Source of the DNA: Oscillospiraceae bacterium
GTDB taxonomy: Bacteria; Bacillota; Clostridia; Oscillospirales; Acutalibacteraceae
Length of the DNA stretch: 5,319 nucleotides
Direction: 5' to 3'
Assembly: GCA_029013165.1 (NCBI GenBank)
Contig: JAQXMV010000114.1
Coordinates: forward strand, 1 to 5,319
Shown in pieces: positions 1-5,149 of this stretch (position 1 is the first letter of the stretch; each line of letters starts with the position of its first letter). Below the pieces are notes generated by a model, which was given only the letters and a program-made list of their open reading frames with translations, did not search any database and was not told the DNA's origin. The translations under genes and the position numbers were made by a program.

Positions 1-488
1 CCGGAAATATCCACGCCGCGGCTCTCGTCGCACAAAGAAAAGACCGAAACATACCCTCTACAGCTTTCGGCAAAGGAAACGCTGCTGTTTTTGATGGTGA
101 AAAAGGCCTCATCTCCGTGTACCAGACAGCCTTTTGCGCCCCGTGAACAAAGGAAAGACAGCAGCTGGATATTGGCAACGGAATGATCTTTTCTCGAGCC
201 GCCGAGAGCACCGAAAATGACAAAGCGATCATATCCCCTTTTCAGTCCTTCCTCAACGGCCAGCATCATGTCCGTTTCGTCTTTTTCGCAGGGAGCAACG
301 ACGGTATGCTCCGTCTGCGGAACACGGCCGAGAGAATCAAAATCCCCCACCACCAGATCCTCCGGTCTGCCCAGCAGGCATCGGTGTTTATAGCCGCCGT
401 CGGCACAAATGATCAGATCCTGATCATTGGCTTTGCTCTCCGTGGGGTAAACATCACCGGCGCCGATGATATAACATATCTTTTTCAT
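1..488 (-). CDS. thiN: Thiamine pyrophosphokinase (3' end outside window)
   Basis: Cytosolic enzyme that transfers pyrophosphate from ATP to thiamine, giving thiamine diphosphate. My reading of the minus strand gives 162 residues starting MKKICYIIGAGDVYP and open to the window edge. Family motifs appear in the expected order: GAGD at 9-12, CADGGY at 28-33, VVGDFDS at 46-52 (acidic metal/phosphate site), the acidic stretch around D70-D73 (DETD) before a GLKRG turn, and the GALGG..DHSVANIQLL block at 93-110. The family is usually about 210 residues, so roughly the last 50 (the C-terminal beta domain that contacts thiamine) lie beyond position 1. The start at 488 is fixed by GAGGTGA (502-496) seven bases upstream and by the family's normal N-terminus. 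In many Firmicutes thiN ends an rsgA-rpe cluster; here it has its own promoter and is divergent from the 626 gene. The family call is firm; only completeness is unseen. Confidence 0.93.
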   Translation of the reverse strand, partial: MKKICYIIGAGDVYPTESKANDQDLIICADGGYKHRCLLGRPEDLVVGDFDSLGRVPQTEHTVVAPCEKDETDMMLAVEEGLKRGYDRFVIFGALGGSRKDHSVANIQLLSFLCSRGAKGCLVHGDEAFFTIKNSSVSFAESCRGYVSVFSLCDESRGVDIS

Positions 489-492
489 TTTG

Positions 493-517
493 CTGTCACC
501 TCGTCTTACGGTGACAG
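493..517. promoter_or_regulatory. Perfect 8-bp-arm inverted repeat over the thiN start region (candidate operator or RNA hairpin)
   Basis: CTGTCACC at 493-500 is matched by GGTGACAG at 510-517 with a 9-base spacer. On the thiN strand, one arm overlaps the last two bases of the predicted -10 element and the likely transcription start, and the other overlaps the GAGGTGA ribosome binding site. The position suits a repressor operator. If transcription begins further upstream than predicted, it also suits a hairpin that hides the ribosome binding site. The repeat is seen directly; the function is inferred and no regulator is identified. Confidence 0.5.
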
Positions 518-544
518 TATAGCATATATAGGCAAAAATTCCAA
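516..544 (-). promoter_or_regulatory. Predicted sigma-A-type promoter of thiN
   Basis: On the minus strand TTGGAA (544-539) is followed after exactly 17 bases by TATACT (521-516), with a TGC extended -10 just before it. Transcription would start near 509, giving an untranslated leader of only about 20 bases. By eye the match is good; there is no experimental support. Confidence 0.6.
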
Positions 545-564
545 GATGTTTTTCCGCACAGGTC

Positions 565-593
565 TTTACAAAAAGCCGGCAATGGATTAGAAT
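565..593 (+). promoter_or_regulatory. Predicted sigma-A-type promoter of the ArsC/Spx-family gene
   Basis: TTTACA (565-570) and TAGAAT (588-593) are separated by 17 bases, placing the start of transcription near 600, about 26 bases before the ATG at 626. It lies back to back with the thiN promoter, so both units start from the same short intergenic region. Confidence 0.55.
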
Positions 594-625
594 ATTCACA
601 GTAACAAAAAAAGCAGGTATAGGAT

Positions 626-976
626 ATGAACATTCAAATCTACGGCACAGACAAGTGCTTTGACACCAAGAAGGCCCAGCGATATTTCAAAGAGCGCTCG
701 ATCAAATATCAGTTCATCGACTTGAAAAAATACGGCATGAGCAAGGGTGAATATAACGCCATCAAAAAGGCTCTCGGCATGAGCCTTGACGAGCTGGTCA
801 ATGAAAAATCCAAAAAATATGACGCCAGCTTTATCAAATATCTTGCCTCCGAGCAGGCCAAGGAAGAAAAGCTGCTGGAAAATCAGGAGCTTTTCAAAAC
901 GCCGATCGTCAGAAACGGCAAAAAAGCGACCCTGGGCTACTGCCCGGAAGAATGGAAAAAATGGGAGAATGAATGA
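626..976 (+). CDS. ArsC/Spx-family thioredoxin-fold protein
   Basis: 116-residue cytosolic protein of the ArsC-like family (arsenate reductase, Spx, YffB). The N-terminus reads MNIQIYGTDKCFDTKKAQRY: a beta strand followed by the catalytic-type cysteine C11 at the head of a helix. The conserved C-terminal signature is TPIVRNGKKATLGY (92-105) with R96, followed by a PEEWKKW tail. Length is normal for the family (110-130). The second cysteine of the Spx CxxC switch is absent (C11-F-D-T14), and the only other cysteine is C106. A true Spx redox switch is therefore unlikely, and arsenate reductase activity is unproven because no ars genes are nearby. Many clostridial homologues carry the generic name 'arsenate reductase family protein'. 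The ribosome binding site is weak (AGCAGGT at 612-618, 7 bases upstream). It is probably cotranscribed with the DUF896 gene, one base downstream. The family is secure, the specific function is not. Confidence 0.85.
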   Translation: MNIQIYGTDKCFDTKKAQRYFKERSIKYQFIDLKKYGMSKGEYNAIKKALGMSLDELVNEKSKKYDASFIKYLASEQAKEEKLLENQELFKTPIVRNGKKATLGYCPEEWKKWENE

Positions 977-977
977 T

Positions 978-1187
978 ATGGTTACCAAAGAACAAATCGA
1001 CAGAATCAACGAACTGGCAAGAAAATCCAAAACCCCCGAGGGTCTCACCGAGGAGGAAAAGGCAGAGCAGCAGAAACTCAGGCGGATTTATATTGACGCC
1101 TATAAACAAAGCCTCATCGGTCAGCTTGAGAACACTTATTATATTGATGAGACGGGACACAAGAAAAAGGTGCAAAGGAAAGAATAA
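978..1187 (+). CDS. DUF896 (YnzC-type, UPF0291) small protein
   Basis: 69-residue, highly charged cytosolic protein. It matches DUF896 through IDRINELARKSK (7-18), GLTEEEKAEQQKLRRIYI (22-39) and a C-terminal QLENTYYIDETG stretch. The N-terminal part should form the two-helix hairpin known from Bacillus YnzC, and the lysine-rich tail is probably disordered. The biochemical role of the family is not established; Bacillus YneA-operon and SOS-linked members exist, but nothing here shows such a link. I chose the ATG at 978 because it puts six residues before the conserved IxRINEL, as in YnzC, and leaves GGGAG (963-967) about ten bases upstream. An in-frame ATG at 969 overlaps the previous stop and has no room for a ribosome binding site. 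It sits one base after the ArsC/Spx-family gene, so the two are likely translated from one message. Confidence 0.85.
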   Translation: MVTKEQIDRINELARKSKTPEGLTEEEKAEQQKLRRIYIDAYKQSLIGQLENTYYIDETGHKKKVQRKE

Positions 1188-1253
1188 TGGTCACGGGACT
1201 GCCGCCAATGGGCCACACAAACGGAGACAGTCGCAGATTCCAGAGAACAATCT

Positions 1254-1283
1254 AAAAAAACCGCCGTCAGATTTTGACAGCGG
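1254..1283 (-). terminator. Intrinsic terminator of the lipoprotein gene
   Basis: In the minus-strand RNA, CCGCUGUCA (1283-1275) pairs with UGACGGCGG (1269-1261) to give a nine-pair stem with one G-U pair and a five-base loop, followed at once by seven U (1260-1254). It lies 45 bases after the lipoprotein stop codon. Confidence 0.85.
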
Positions 1284-1300
1284 AGCGAATAGCAATACCG

Positions 1301-1336
1301 GGGGCTGGCTTCATGCAACAGCCCCTTTCATTTTTT
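1301..1336 (+). terminator. Intrinsic terminator of the ArsC/Spx-DUF896 unit
   Basis: GGGGCTG (1301-1307) pairs perfectly with CAGCCCC (1319-1325) around an 11-base loop, followed by TTTCATTTTTT (1326-1336). It lies about 114 bases after the DUF896 stop. Its T-tract doubles as the final lysine codons and stop of the convergent lipoprotein gene. The reverse strand of this hairpin has no T-tract, so it should act only on plus-strand transcripts. Confidence 0.8.
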
Positions 1337-1942
1337 CGTGGTTTCATCGTTCCTCAGTCTGGTCGTGTCTCCGAAAAGAGGTCGGCTTTCGGGCTTTTCC
1401 GTGGGTTCCACATCTTTCAGCCGCAGATTATACAGGATCATTTCGCTCATGAGAGCCGTGGAATAATAAACGAAGCGAAAAGAGCCGCACTGCTTGGTCA
1501 GCTCTCCCTGTGCACGGTAGGAGGCGGCGCTGTAAAGCGTGAACTCCTCCAGCAGACTGCGGCTCTGCTGCCGATCATAGCTGCACAGGGCGGCCATGGT
1601 GCCGCAGGCGGCAGAAATGAAAAGAGATATTTGTTCCGATGAGATGGCTTTAGGGTTGCCGGCGCTGTCATATTTACAGATTAAAATCCGTCCGCAGCAG
1701 ATGCGGTTCTCTTCATCGCTTTCCAGGCTCAGCATCACTTCATCGCCTTTTTCGCCGAAAAAAGTGCGGTAAACCGTGCCGTCGCTTTTCGTCTCAAAAG
1801 TAAAATCTTTGATCTCCAAATCCAGATCGCTGCCCCGGGCAAATTCATAAACAAAACCCGACAGATCGCAAAATTCACTTCTGCTGCAGCCGAAAAGAGA
1901 AAGAAGCAGCAGACACGCCGCCGCGATTTTCAGTCGCTTCAT
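1328..1942 (-). CDS. Unrecognised cysteine-rich lipoprotein
   Basis: 204 residues; I do not recognise the family. The N-terminus is a clear type II signal peptide: basic MKRLK, hydrophobic IAAACLLLLSLF, then the lipobox L16-F-G-C19, so the mature protein should be lipid-anchored at C19 on the outer face of the membrane. The mature part contains seven further cysteines (25, 82, 83, 89, 113, 120, 152), many for an exported Firmicute protein. It has an acidic region at about 38-79 likely to be beta-rich, a more helical middle at about 100-170 (ISSEQISLFIS to MSEMILYNLRL), and a polar C-terminal tail. There is no transmembrane segment after the signal. The ATG at 1942 has GGGGTGAT (1955-1948) five bases upstream. 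It is monocistronic, divergent from deoC and convergent with the DUF896 gene, so neighbours give no functional hint. Confidence 0.8.
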   Translation of the reverse strand: MKRLKIAAACLLLLSLFGCSRSEFCDLSGFVYEFARGSDLDLEIKDFTFETKSDGTVYRTFFGEKGDEVMLSLESDEENRICCGRILICKYDSAGNPKAISSEQISLFISAACGTMAALCSYDRQQSRSLLEEFTLYSAASYRAQGELTKQCGSFRFVYYSTALMSEMILYNLRLKDVEPTEKPESRPLFGDTTRLRNDETTKK

Positions 1943-1967
1943 TTTTTATCACCCCATAATTATTATT

Positions 1968-2006
1968 CTGCCGACAGGTCAATAATGACTGTAGTCCGAC
2001 CGGCAG
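1968..2006. repeat. Imperfect inverted repeat between the lipoprotein gene and deoC
   Basis: CTGCCG (1968-1973) faces CGGCAG (2001-2006). Extending inward, 9 of 13 positions per arm match (1968-1980 against 1994-2006). Inside lie two smaller dyads, GTCA-ATAA-TGAC (1978-1989) and GACT-GT-AGTC (1987-1996). No T-tract follows on either strand, so it is not a classical terminator. It could be a regulator-binding region for one or both divergent genes; this is inference from position only. Confidence 0.35.
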
Positions 2007-2054
2007 GAGGGCAAAGGCAGTCAATCTTGGCCTGATGAACACAAGGAAAGATAT

Positions 2055-2083
2055 TTGACTTTTCCACCCGGAGGTTGTAATAT
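2055..2083 (+). promoter_or_regulatory. Predicted sigma-A-type promoter of the deo operon
   Basis: TTGACT (2055-2060) and TAATAT (2078-2083) are 17 bases apart. Transcription would start near 2090, leaving a leader of about 60 bases before deoC. The -35 matches well (5 of 6), the -10 moderately (4 of 6). No catabolite-repression or DeoR-type site could be assigned by eye. Confidence 0.5.
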
Positions 2084-2104
2084 TAGAGTAGACTGACGCC
2101 TATC

Positions 2105-2119
2105 CACCGCCGTCCGGTG
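2105..2119 (+). other. Small stem-loop in the deoC leader
   Basis: CACCG (2105-2109) and CGGTG (2115-2119) form a five-pair stem with a five-base loop in the predicted leader, 17 bases before the deoC ribosome binding site. No U-tract follows, and the leader is too short and unlike the purine riboswitch consensus to be called a riboswitch. It may be only a minor structure. Confidence 0.25.
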
Positions 2120-2150
2120 ATGGGACTGTCCGAAAGAAGGAGGAAAAGCA

Positions 2151-2810
2151 ATGGATATCAGAGATATTCTTTCACGGGTCGATCATACTCTCCTGGCTCC
2201 CACGGCCACATGGGAACAGATCAAAAATCTCTGCGACGAGGGCATACAGTACGGCTGTGCCAGCGTCTGCATACCGCCCTGCTATGTGAAAGCGGCAAAA
2301 GATTATGTTGACAGCCAAATAAAAATATGCACCGTCATCGGTTTTCCCAACGGATATAACACCACCGAGGTAAAATGCTTTGAAGCACGGCAGGCGGTGG
2401 AAAACGGTGCTGATGAAATTGATATGGTCATCAACCTCGGACTGCTCAAAGAGGGAAAATACGCAGAACTCGAGGAAGAGATCAAGGCCGTCAAGTCGGC
2501 TTGCTGCGGCAAGCTGCTGAAAGTCATCATCGAGACCTGTCTGCTGACCGATGAAGAAAAAATCATGATGTGCCGCGTTGTCAGTGAAAGCGGCGCAGAT
2601 TTCATCAAAACCTCCACCGGCTTTTCCGGCGGCGGAGCCACAGCCCACGACATTGCACTTTTCGCCGCCAATGTCAGCGGCAACCTGCAGATCAAGGCCG
2701 CCGGCGGCATTGCCGGTATAGAGGACGCCGAAACACTGCTCGGCCTCGGTGCGACAAGGCTCGGAACCAGCCGTATCGTCAAAGCGGTGAAAGCAAACAA
2801 ACCCGATTAA
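2151..2810 (+). CDS. deoC: Deoxyribose-phosphate aldolase
   Basis: 219-residue class I aldolase that cleaves 2-deoxyribose-5-phosphate to acetaldehyde and glyceraldehyde-3-phosphate, the last step of deoxynucleoside breakdown. It should fold as one TIM barrel and the length is typical of the short bacterial form (about 220). Visible family features are DHTLL (11-15), CTVIGFPNG (60-68), EIDMVINLG (89-97) with D91 matching the catalytic aspartate, KVIIET (124-129), FIKTSTGFSGGGAT (151-164) with K153 as the Schiff-base lysine, and IKAAGGI (181-187) with the second active-site lysine K182. All key residues are intact, so it should be active. The ATG at 2151 has AAGGAGG (2137-2143) seven bases upstream and matches the normal N-terminus. 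It is the first gene of the deo operon, 17 bases ahead of deoD, and is preceded by a likely sigma-A promoter. Confidence 0.96.
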   Translation: MDIRDILSRVDHTLLAPTATWEQIKNLCDEGIQYGCASVCIPPCYVKAAKDYVDSQIKICTVIGFPNGYNTTEVKCFEARQAVENGADEIDMVINLGLLKEGKYAELEEEIKAVKSACCGKLLKVIIETCLLTDEEKIMMCRVVSESGADFIKTSTGFSGGGATAHDIALFAANVSGNLQIKAAGGIAGIEDAETLLGLGATRLGTSRIVKAVKANKPD

Positions 2811-2827
2811 GGAAAGGAGAAATGATT

Positions 2828-3550
2828 ATGTCAATGGCAACCCCACACATCAAACTCGCCGACGGCAAGCACTTCGCGAAAACCGTACTCATGCCCGGCG
2901 ATCCCCTCCGGGCAAAAATGATCGCCGAAACCTTTCTGGAAAAAGCAGAACTGATCAACAATATCCGGGACATTCACGGCTACACCGGCCTTTATCGAGG
3001 CAAGGAGGTCTCCGTGATGGCCAGCGGCATGGGCATACCCTCCATCGGGATTTATTCCTATGAGCTGTACCATTTTTTCGGCGTGGAAAACATCATCCGT
3101 GTCGGCTCTGCCGGCGGACTTTCCCATCAGGTGGTTCTGCGTGACATCGTGGCCTGTCTCGGCGCCAACACCAACTCCAACTTTGCCGCACAGTTCGATC
3201 TGACGGGCACACCTGCCCCGACCTGCTCCTTTGCTCTGCTGGAAACCGCCGTCTCCTGCGCACGGGAAATGGGTATTGAAATGAAAGTGGGCAACCTCTT
3301 TTCCTCGGACACCTTTTATGACGCCGATGAAAACTGCCACAAAAAATGGGCGGAAATGGGTTCTCTGGCCGTTGAAATGGAGGCGGCCGGACTTTATCTC
3401 AACGCCATGCGCTGCCAAAAGAACGCCCTTGCTATCTGCACCGTTTCCGATCTTCCCTTCACCGGAGAAAGCTGCAGTCCCGAGGAGAGACAGAACACCT
3501 TTACGGATATGATTAAAATTGCCCTGGAAACAGCGGTGAGAATGGACTGA
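2828..3550 (+). CDS. deoD: Purine-nucleoside phosphorylase, hexameric DeoD type
   Basis: 240-residue enzyme that phosphorolyses purine (deoxy)nucleosides to the base and (deoxy)ribose-1-phosphate. It aligns along its length with E. coli DeoD: ATPHI (4-8, including the histidine donated to the neighbouring active site), MPGDPLRAK (22-30) and R47 for phosphate, ASGMGIPS (65-72), RVGSAGG (91-97), VGNLFSSDTFY (154-164), VEMEAAG (182-188) for ribose, and TVSD (205-208) with D208 and R221 matching the catalytic Asp204/Arg217 pair. This is the hexameric class, not the trimeric PupG class. Three in-frame ATGs lie at 2822, 2828 and 2834. I chose 2828 because AAAGGAG (2813-2819) is eight bases away; 2822 is too close, and 2834 would reproduce the E. 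coli MATPHI start but leaves 14 bases. DeoB acts next on its sugar-phosphate product. Confidence 0.95.
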   Translation: MSMATPHIKLADGKHFAKTVLMPGDPLRAKMIAETFLEKAELINNIRDIHGYTGLYRGKEVSVMASGMGIPSIGIYSYELYHFFGVENIIRVGSAGGLSHQVVLRDIVACLGANTNSNFAAQFDLTGTPAPTCSFALLETAVSCAREMGIEMKVGNLFSSDTFYDADENCHKKWAEMGSLAVEMEAAGLYLNAMRCQKNALAICTVSDLPFTGESCSPEERQNTFTDMIKIALETAVRMD

Positions 3551-3555
3551 TAGCT

Positions 3556-4725
3556 ATGTTCAAGCGAATATTTTTAATTGTACTGGATTCTTTCGGCATC
3601 GGCGCTCTGCCTGACGCCGCCCTTTACGGCGACGAGGACAGCAACACCCTGCGGTCCTGTTCTCTTCAGGAGGGCTTTGCGCTGCCGAACATGAGAAAGC
3701 TGGGACTTTTCAATATTGACGGTGTTTCCTGCGGCGAGAAAGCCGAGGCACCCATGGGCGCTTATGGCAGATTAGCGGAAAAATCCGCCGGCAAGGACAC
3801 CACCATCGGCCACTGGGAAATCTGCGGTCTGATCTCTCCCGAGCCCTTGCCCACCTATCCCCATGGCTTTCCCCAGGAGATTATCGAAGAATTTACGGGC
3901 AGAACCGGCCGCGGTATTCTCTGCAATCAGCCCTATTCGGGCACCGATGTCATCCGGGATTACGGCAAAGAACACATGAAAACCGGAAAGCTCATCGTTT
4001 ATACCTCCGCCGACAGCGTGTTTCAGATCGCTGCCCATGAGGATATCATATCAAGACAGGAGCTTTATGAATACTGCAAAATGGCAAGAGATATTCTCCA
4101 TGGAAAGCACAGCGTCGGACGCGTGATCGCGCGTCCCTTTGCCGGAGAATACCCGAACTTTTACCGCACAACGGGCCGCCATGATTTTTCCCTGGCTCCC
4201 ACGGGAAAAACACTCTTAGACGAGCTGGCGGAACATCACCTGGATGTGATACCTGTCGGAAAGATATACGATATCTTCGCCGGCAGAAATCTCACCGGGA
4301 GCCACCCCACCTCCGGCAACGCCGAGGGAATGGCGGTGACGGCAGAAACCGCCCTCACGGATTTTCACGGTCTTTGCTTTACGAACCTGGTGGATTTTGA
4401 TATGCTTTACGGTCACAGGAACGATCCAAAGGGCTACGCCGCCGCACTGACGGAATTTGACCGTTGGCTCGGCTCCTTTCTTGCCCTGCTCCGGAAAGAT
4501 GATGTTCTCTTCATCACCGCCGACCACGGCTGCGATCCCATCACAGAAAGCACCGATCATTCCCGGGAATATGTACCACTGCTGATTTACGGTGAAAAAA
4601 TCAAAAGCGTCAATCTGGGTACACGGGACACCTTTGCGGATATCGGCAAAACGATCGCTGACAGCTTCGGCGTCGGTAAAGAACTTGCCGGAAAGAGTTT
4701 TCTCAGCGACATAACAAAGGAGTGA
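3556..4725 (+). CDS. deoB: Phosphopentomutase
   Basis: 389-residue cytosolic, Mn-dependent alkaline-phosphatase-superfamily mutase that interconverts (deoxy)ribose-1-phosphate and (deoxy)ribose-5-phosphate, linking the phosphorylases to DeoC. The metal and catalytic residues are all visible: D11 in IVLDSFGIG (8-16), the phosphorylated threonine in GKDTTIGHWE (79-88, T82 or T83), D282 and H287 in DFDMLYGHR (280-288), D323 and H324 in ITADHG (320-325), and H335 in TDHSRE. The cap domain characteristic of phosphopentomutases occupies roughly residues 95-215, with YTSADSVFQIAAHE (149-162) conserved. Length is normal (about 390). The start at 3556 gives the family's standard N-terminus and lies five bases after the deoD stop. 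Unlike its neighbours it has no clear AGGAGG-type site (best is GGTGAGA at 3535-3541), so translation probably depends on coupling to deoD. Confidence 0.96.
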   Translation: MFKRIFLIVLDSFGIGALPDAALYGDEDSNTLRSCSLQEGFALPNMRKLGLFNIDGVSCGEKAEAPMGAYGRLAEKSAGKDTTIGHWEICGLISPEPLPTYPHGFPQEIIEEFTGRTGRGILCNQPYSGTDVIRDYGKEHMKTGKLIVYTSADSVFQIAAHEDIISRQELYEYCKMARDILHGKHSVGRVIARPFAGEYPNFYRTTGRHDFSLAPTGKTLLDELAEHHLDVIPVGKIYDIFAGRNLTGSHPTSGNAEGMAVTAETALTDFHGLCFTNLVDFDMLYGHRNDPKGYAAALTEFDRWLGSFLALLRKDDVLFITADHGCDPITESTDHSREYVPLLIYGEKIKSVNLGTRDTFADIGKTIADSFGVGKELAGKSFLSDITKE

Positions 4726-4729
4726 AAAC

Positions 4730-5134
4730 ATGACCGACAGAGAATTATATGCGCTGGCGGTGAAAGCCGCGGAAAAATCCTACTCCCCCTATTCCGGTTT
4801 CACCGTCGGGGCGGCCTTACTGTGCGAAAACGGCAAGGTTTACTGCGGCTGCAACATTGAAAACGCCGCCTATTCCCCTACGGTGTGTGCCGAGCGAACC
4901 GCCTTTTTCAAAGCCGTCAGCGAGGGTGAACGCAGTTTCAGGGCGATCGCTGTCGCCGGCGGAAAAGGCGGCAAATTCAGCAATCTCTGCGCTCCCTGCG
5001 GCGTCTGCCGGCAGGTCATGAGTGAATTTTGCAGTGCCGAAACATTCAGGATTATCTTAGGAAAGGACAGCGGCGAAATCGGCTCTTTTCTTCTGAAAGA
5101 GCTTTTGCCCGGCGCCTTTTCCTTGTCTGATTAA
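4730..5134 (+). CDS. cdd: Cytidine deaminase
   Basis: 134-residue zinc enzyme that hydrolytically deaminates cytidine and deoxycytidine to (deoxy)uridine, making cytosine nucleosides accessible to the downstream pyrimidine phosphorylase. The length and single domain mark the homotetrameric, Bacillus-type class rather than the larger E. coli dimeric form. Visible residues are SPYSGFTVGAAL (19-30), NIENAAYSPTVCAERTA (42-58) with zinc ligand C53, catalytic proton shuttle E55 and substrate-binding N42/E44, and APCGVCRQ (88-95) with zinc ligands C90 and C93. The site is the three-cysteine form. AAAGGAG (4716-4722) seven bases upstream overlaps the end of deoB, and only four bases separate the genes, so they should be cotranscribed and translationally linked. 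Confidence 0.96.
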   Translation: MTDRELYALAVKAAEKSYSPYSGFTVGAALLCENGKVYCGCNIENAAYSPTVCAERTAFFKAVSEGERSFRAIAVAGGKGGKFSNLCAPCGVCRQVMSEFCSAETFRIILGKDSGEIGSFLLKELLPGAFSLSD

Positions 5135-5149
5135 AAAGGAGGAAGGTAT

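Noticed and set aside
183..590. Open frame of 135 codons on the plus strand
   Set aside because: It lies opposite the thiamine pyrophosphokinase gene, has no ribosome binding site and matches no family; it is a shadow of the minus-strand gene.
1188..1253. Possible small gene or RNA between DUF896 and the terminators
   Set aside because: No start with a ribosome binding site, no sizeable open frame and no clear structure; treated as 3' untranslated sequence.
1274..1279. TTGACA on the plus strand resembling a -35 box
   Set aside because: No -10 element lies 16-18 bases downstream, no plus-strand gene follows, and the bases belong to the minus-strand terminator stem.
1954..1982. Minus-strand promoter for the lipoprotein gene (TTGACC, 17 bases, TTATGG)
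   Set aside because: The -10 match is poor and overlaps the ribosome binding site at 1948-1955, so transcription would begin too late to include it. No convincing promoter for this gene was found.
2084..2150. Riboswitch in the deoC leader
   Set aside because: The leader is only about 60 bases with one 5-bp stem, and none of the conserved purine-riboswitch loop sequences is present.
2172..2800. Long minus-strand frames opposite deoC, and similar ones opposite deoD and deoB
   Set aside because: All are antisense to genes with complete active-site motifs, lack ribosome binding sites and have low-complexity shadow composition.
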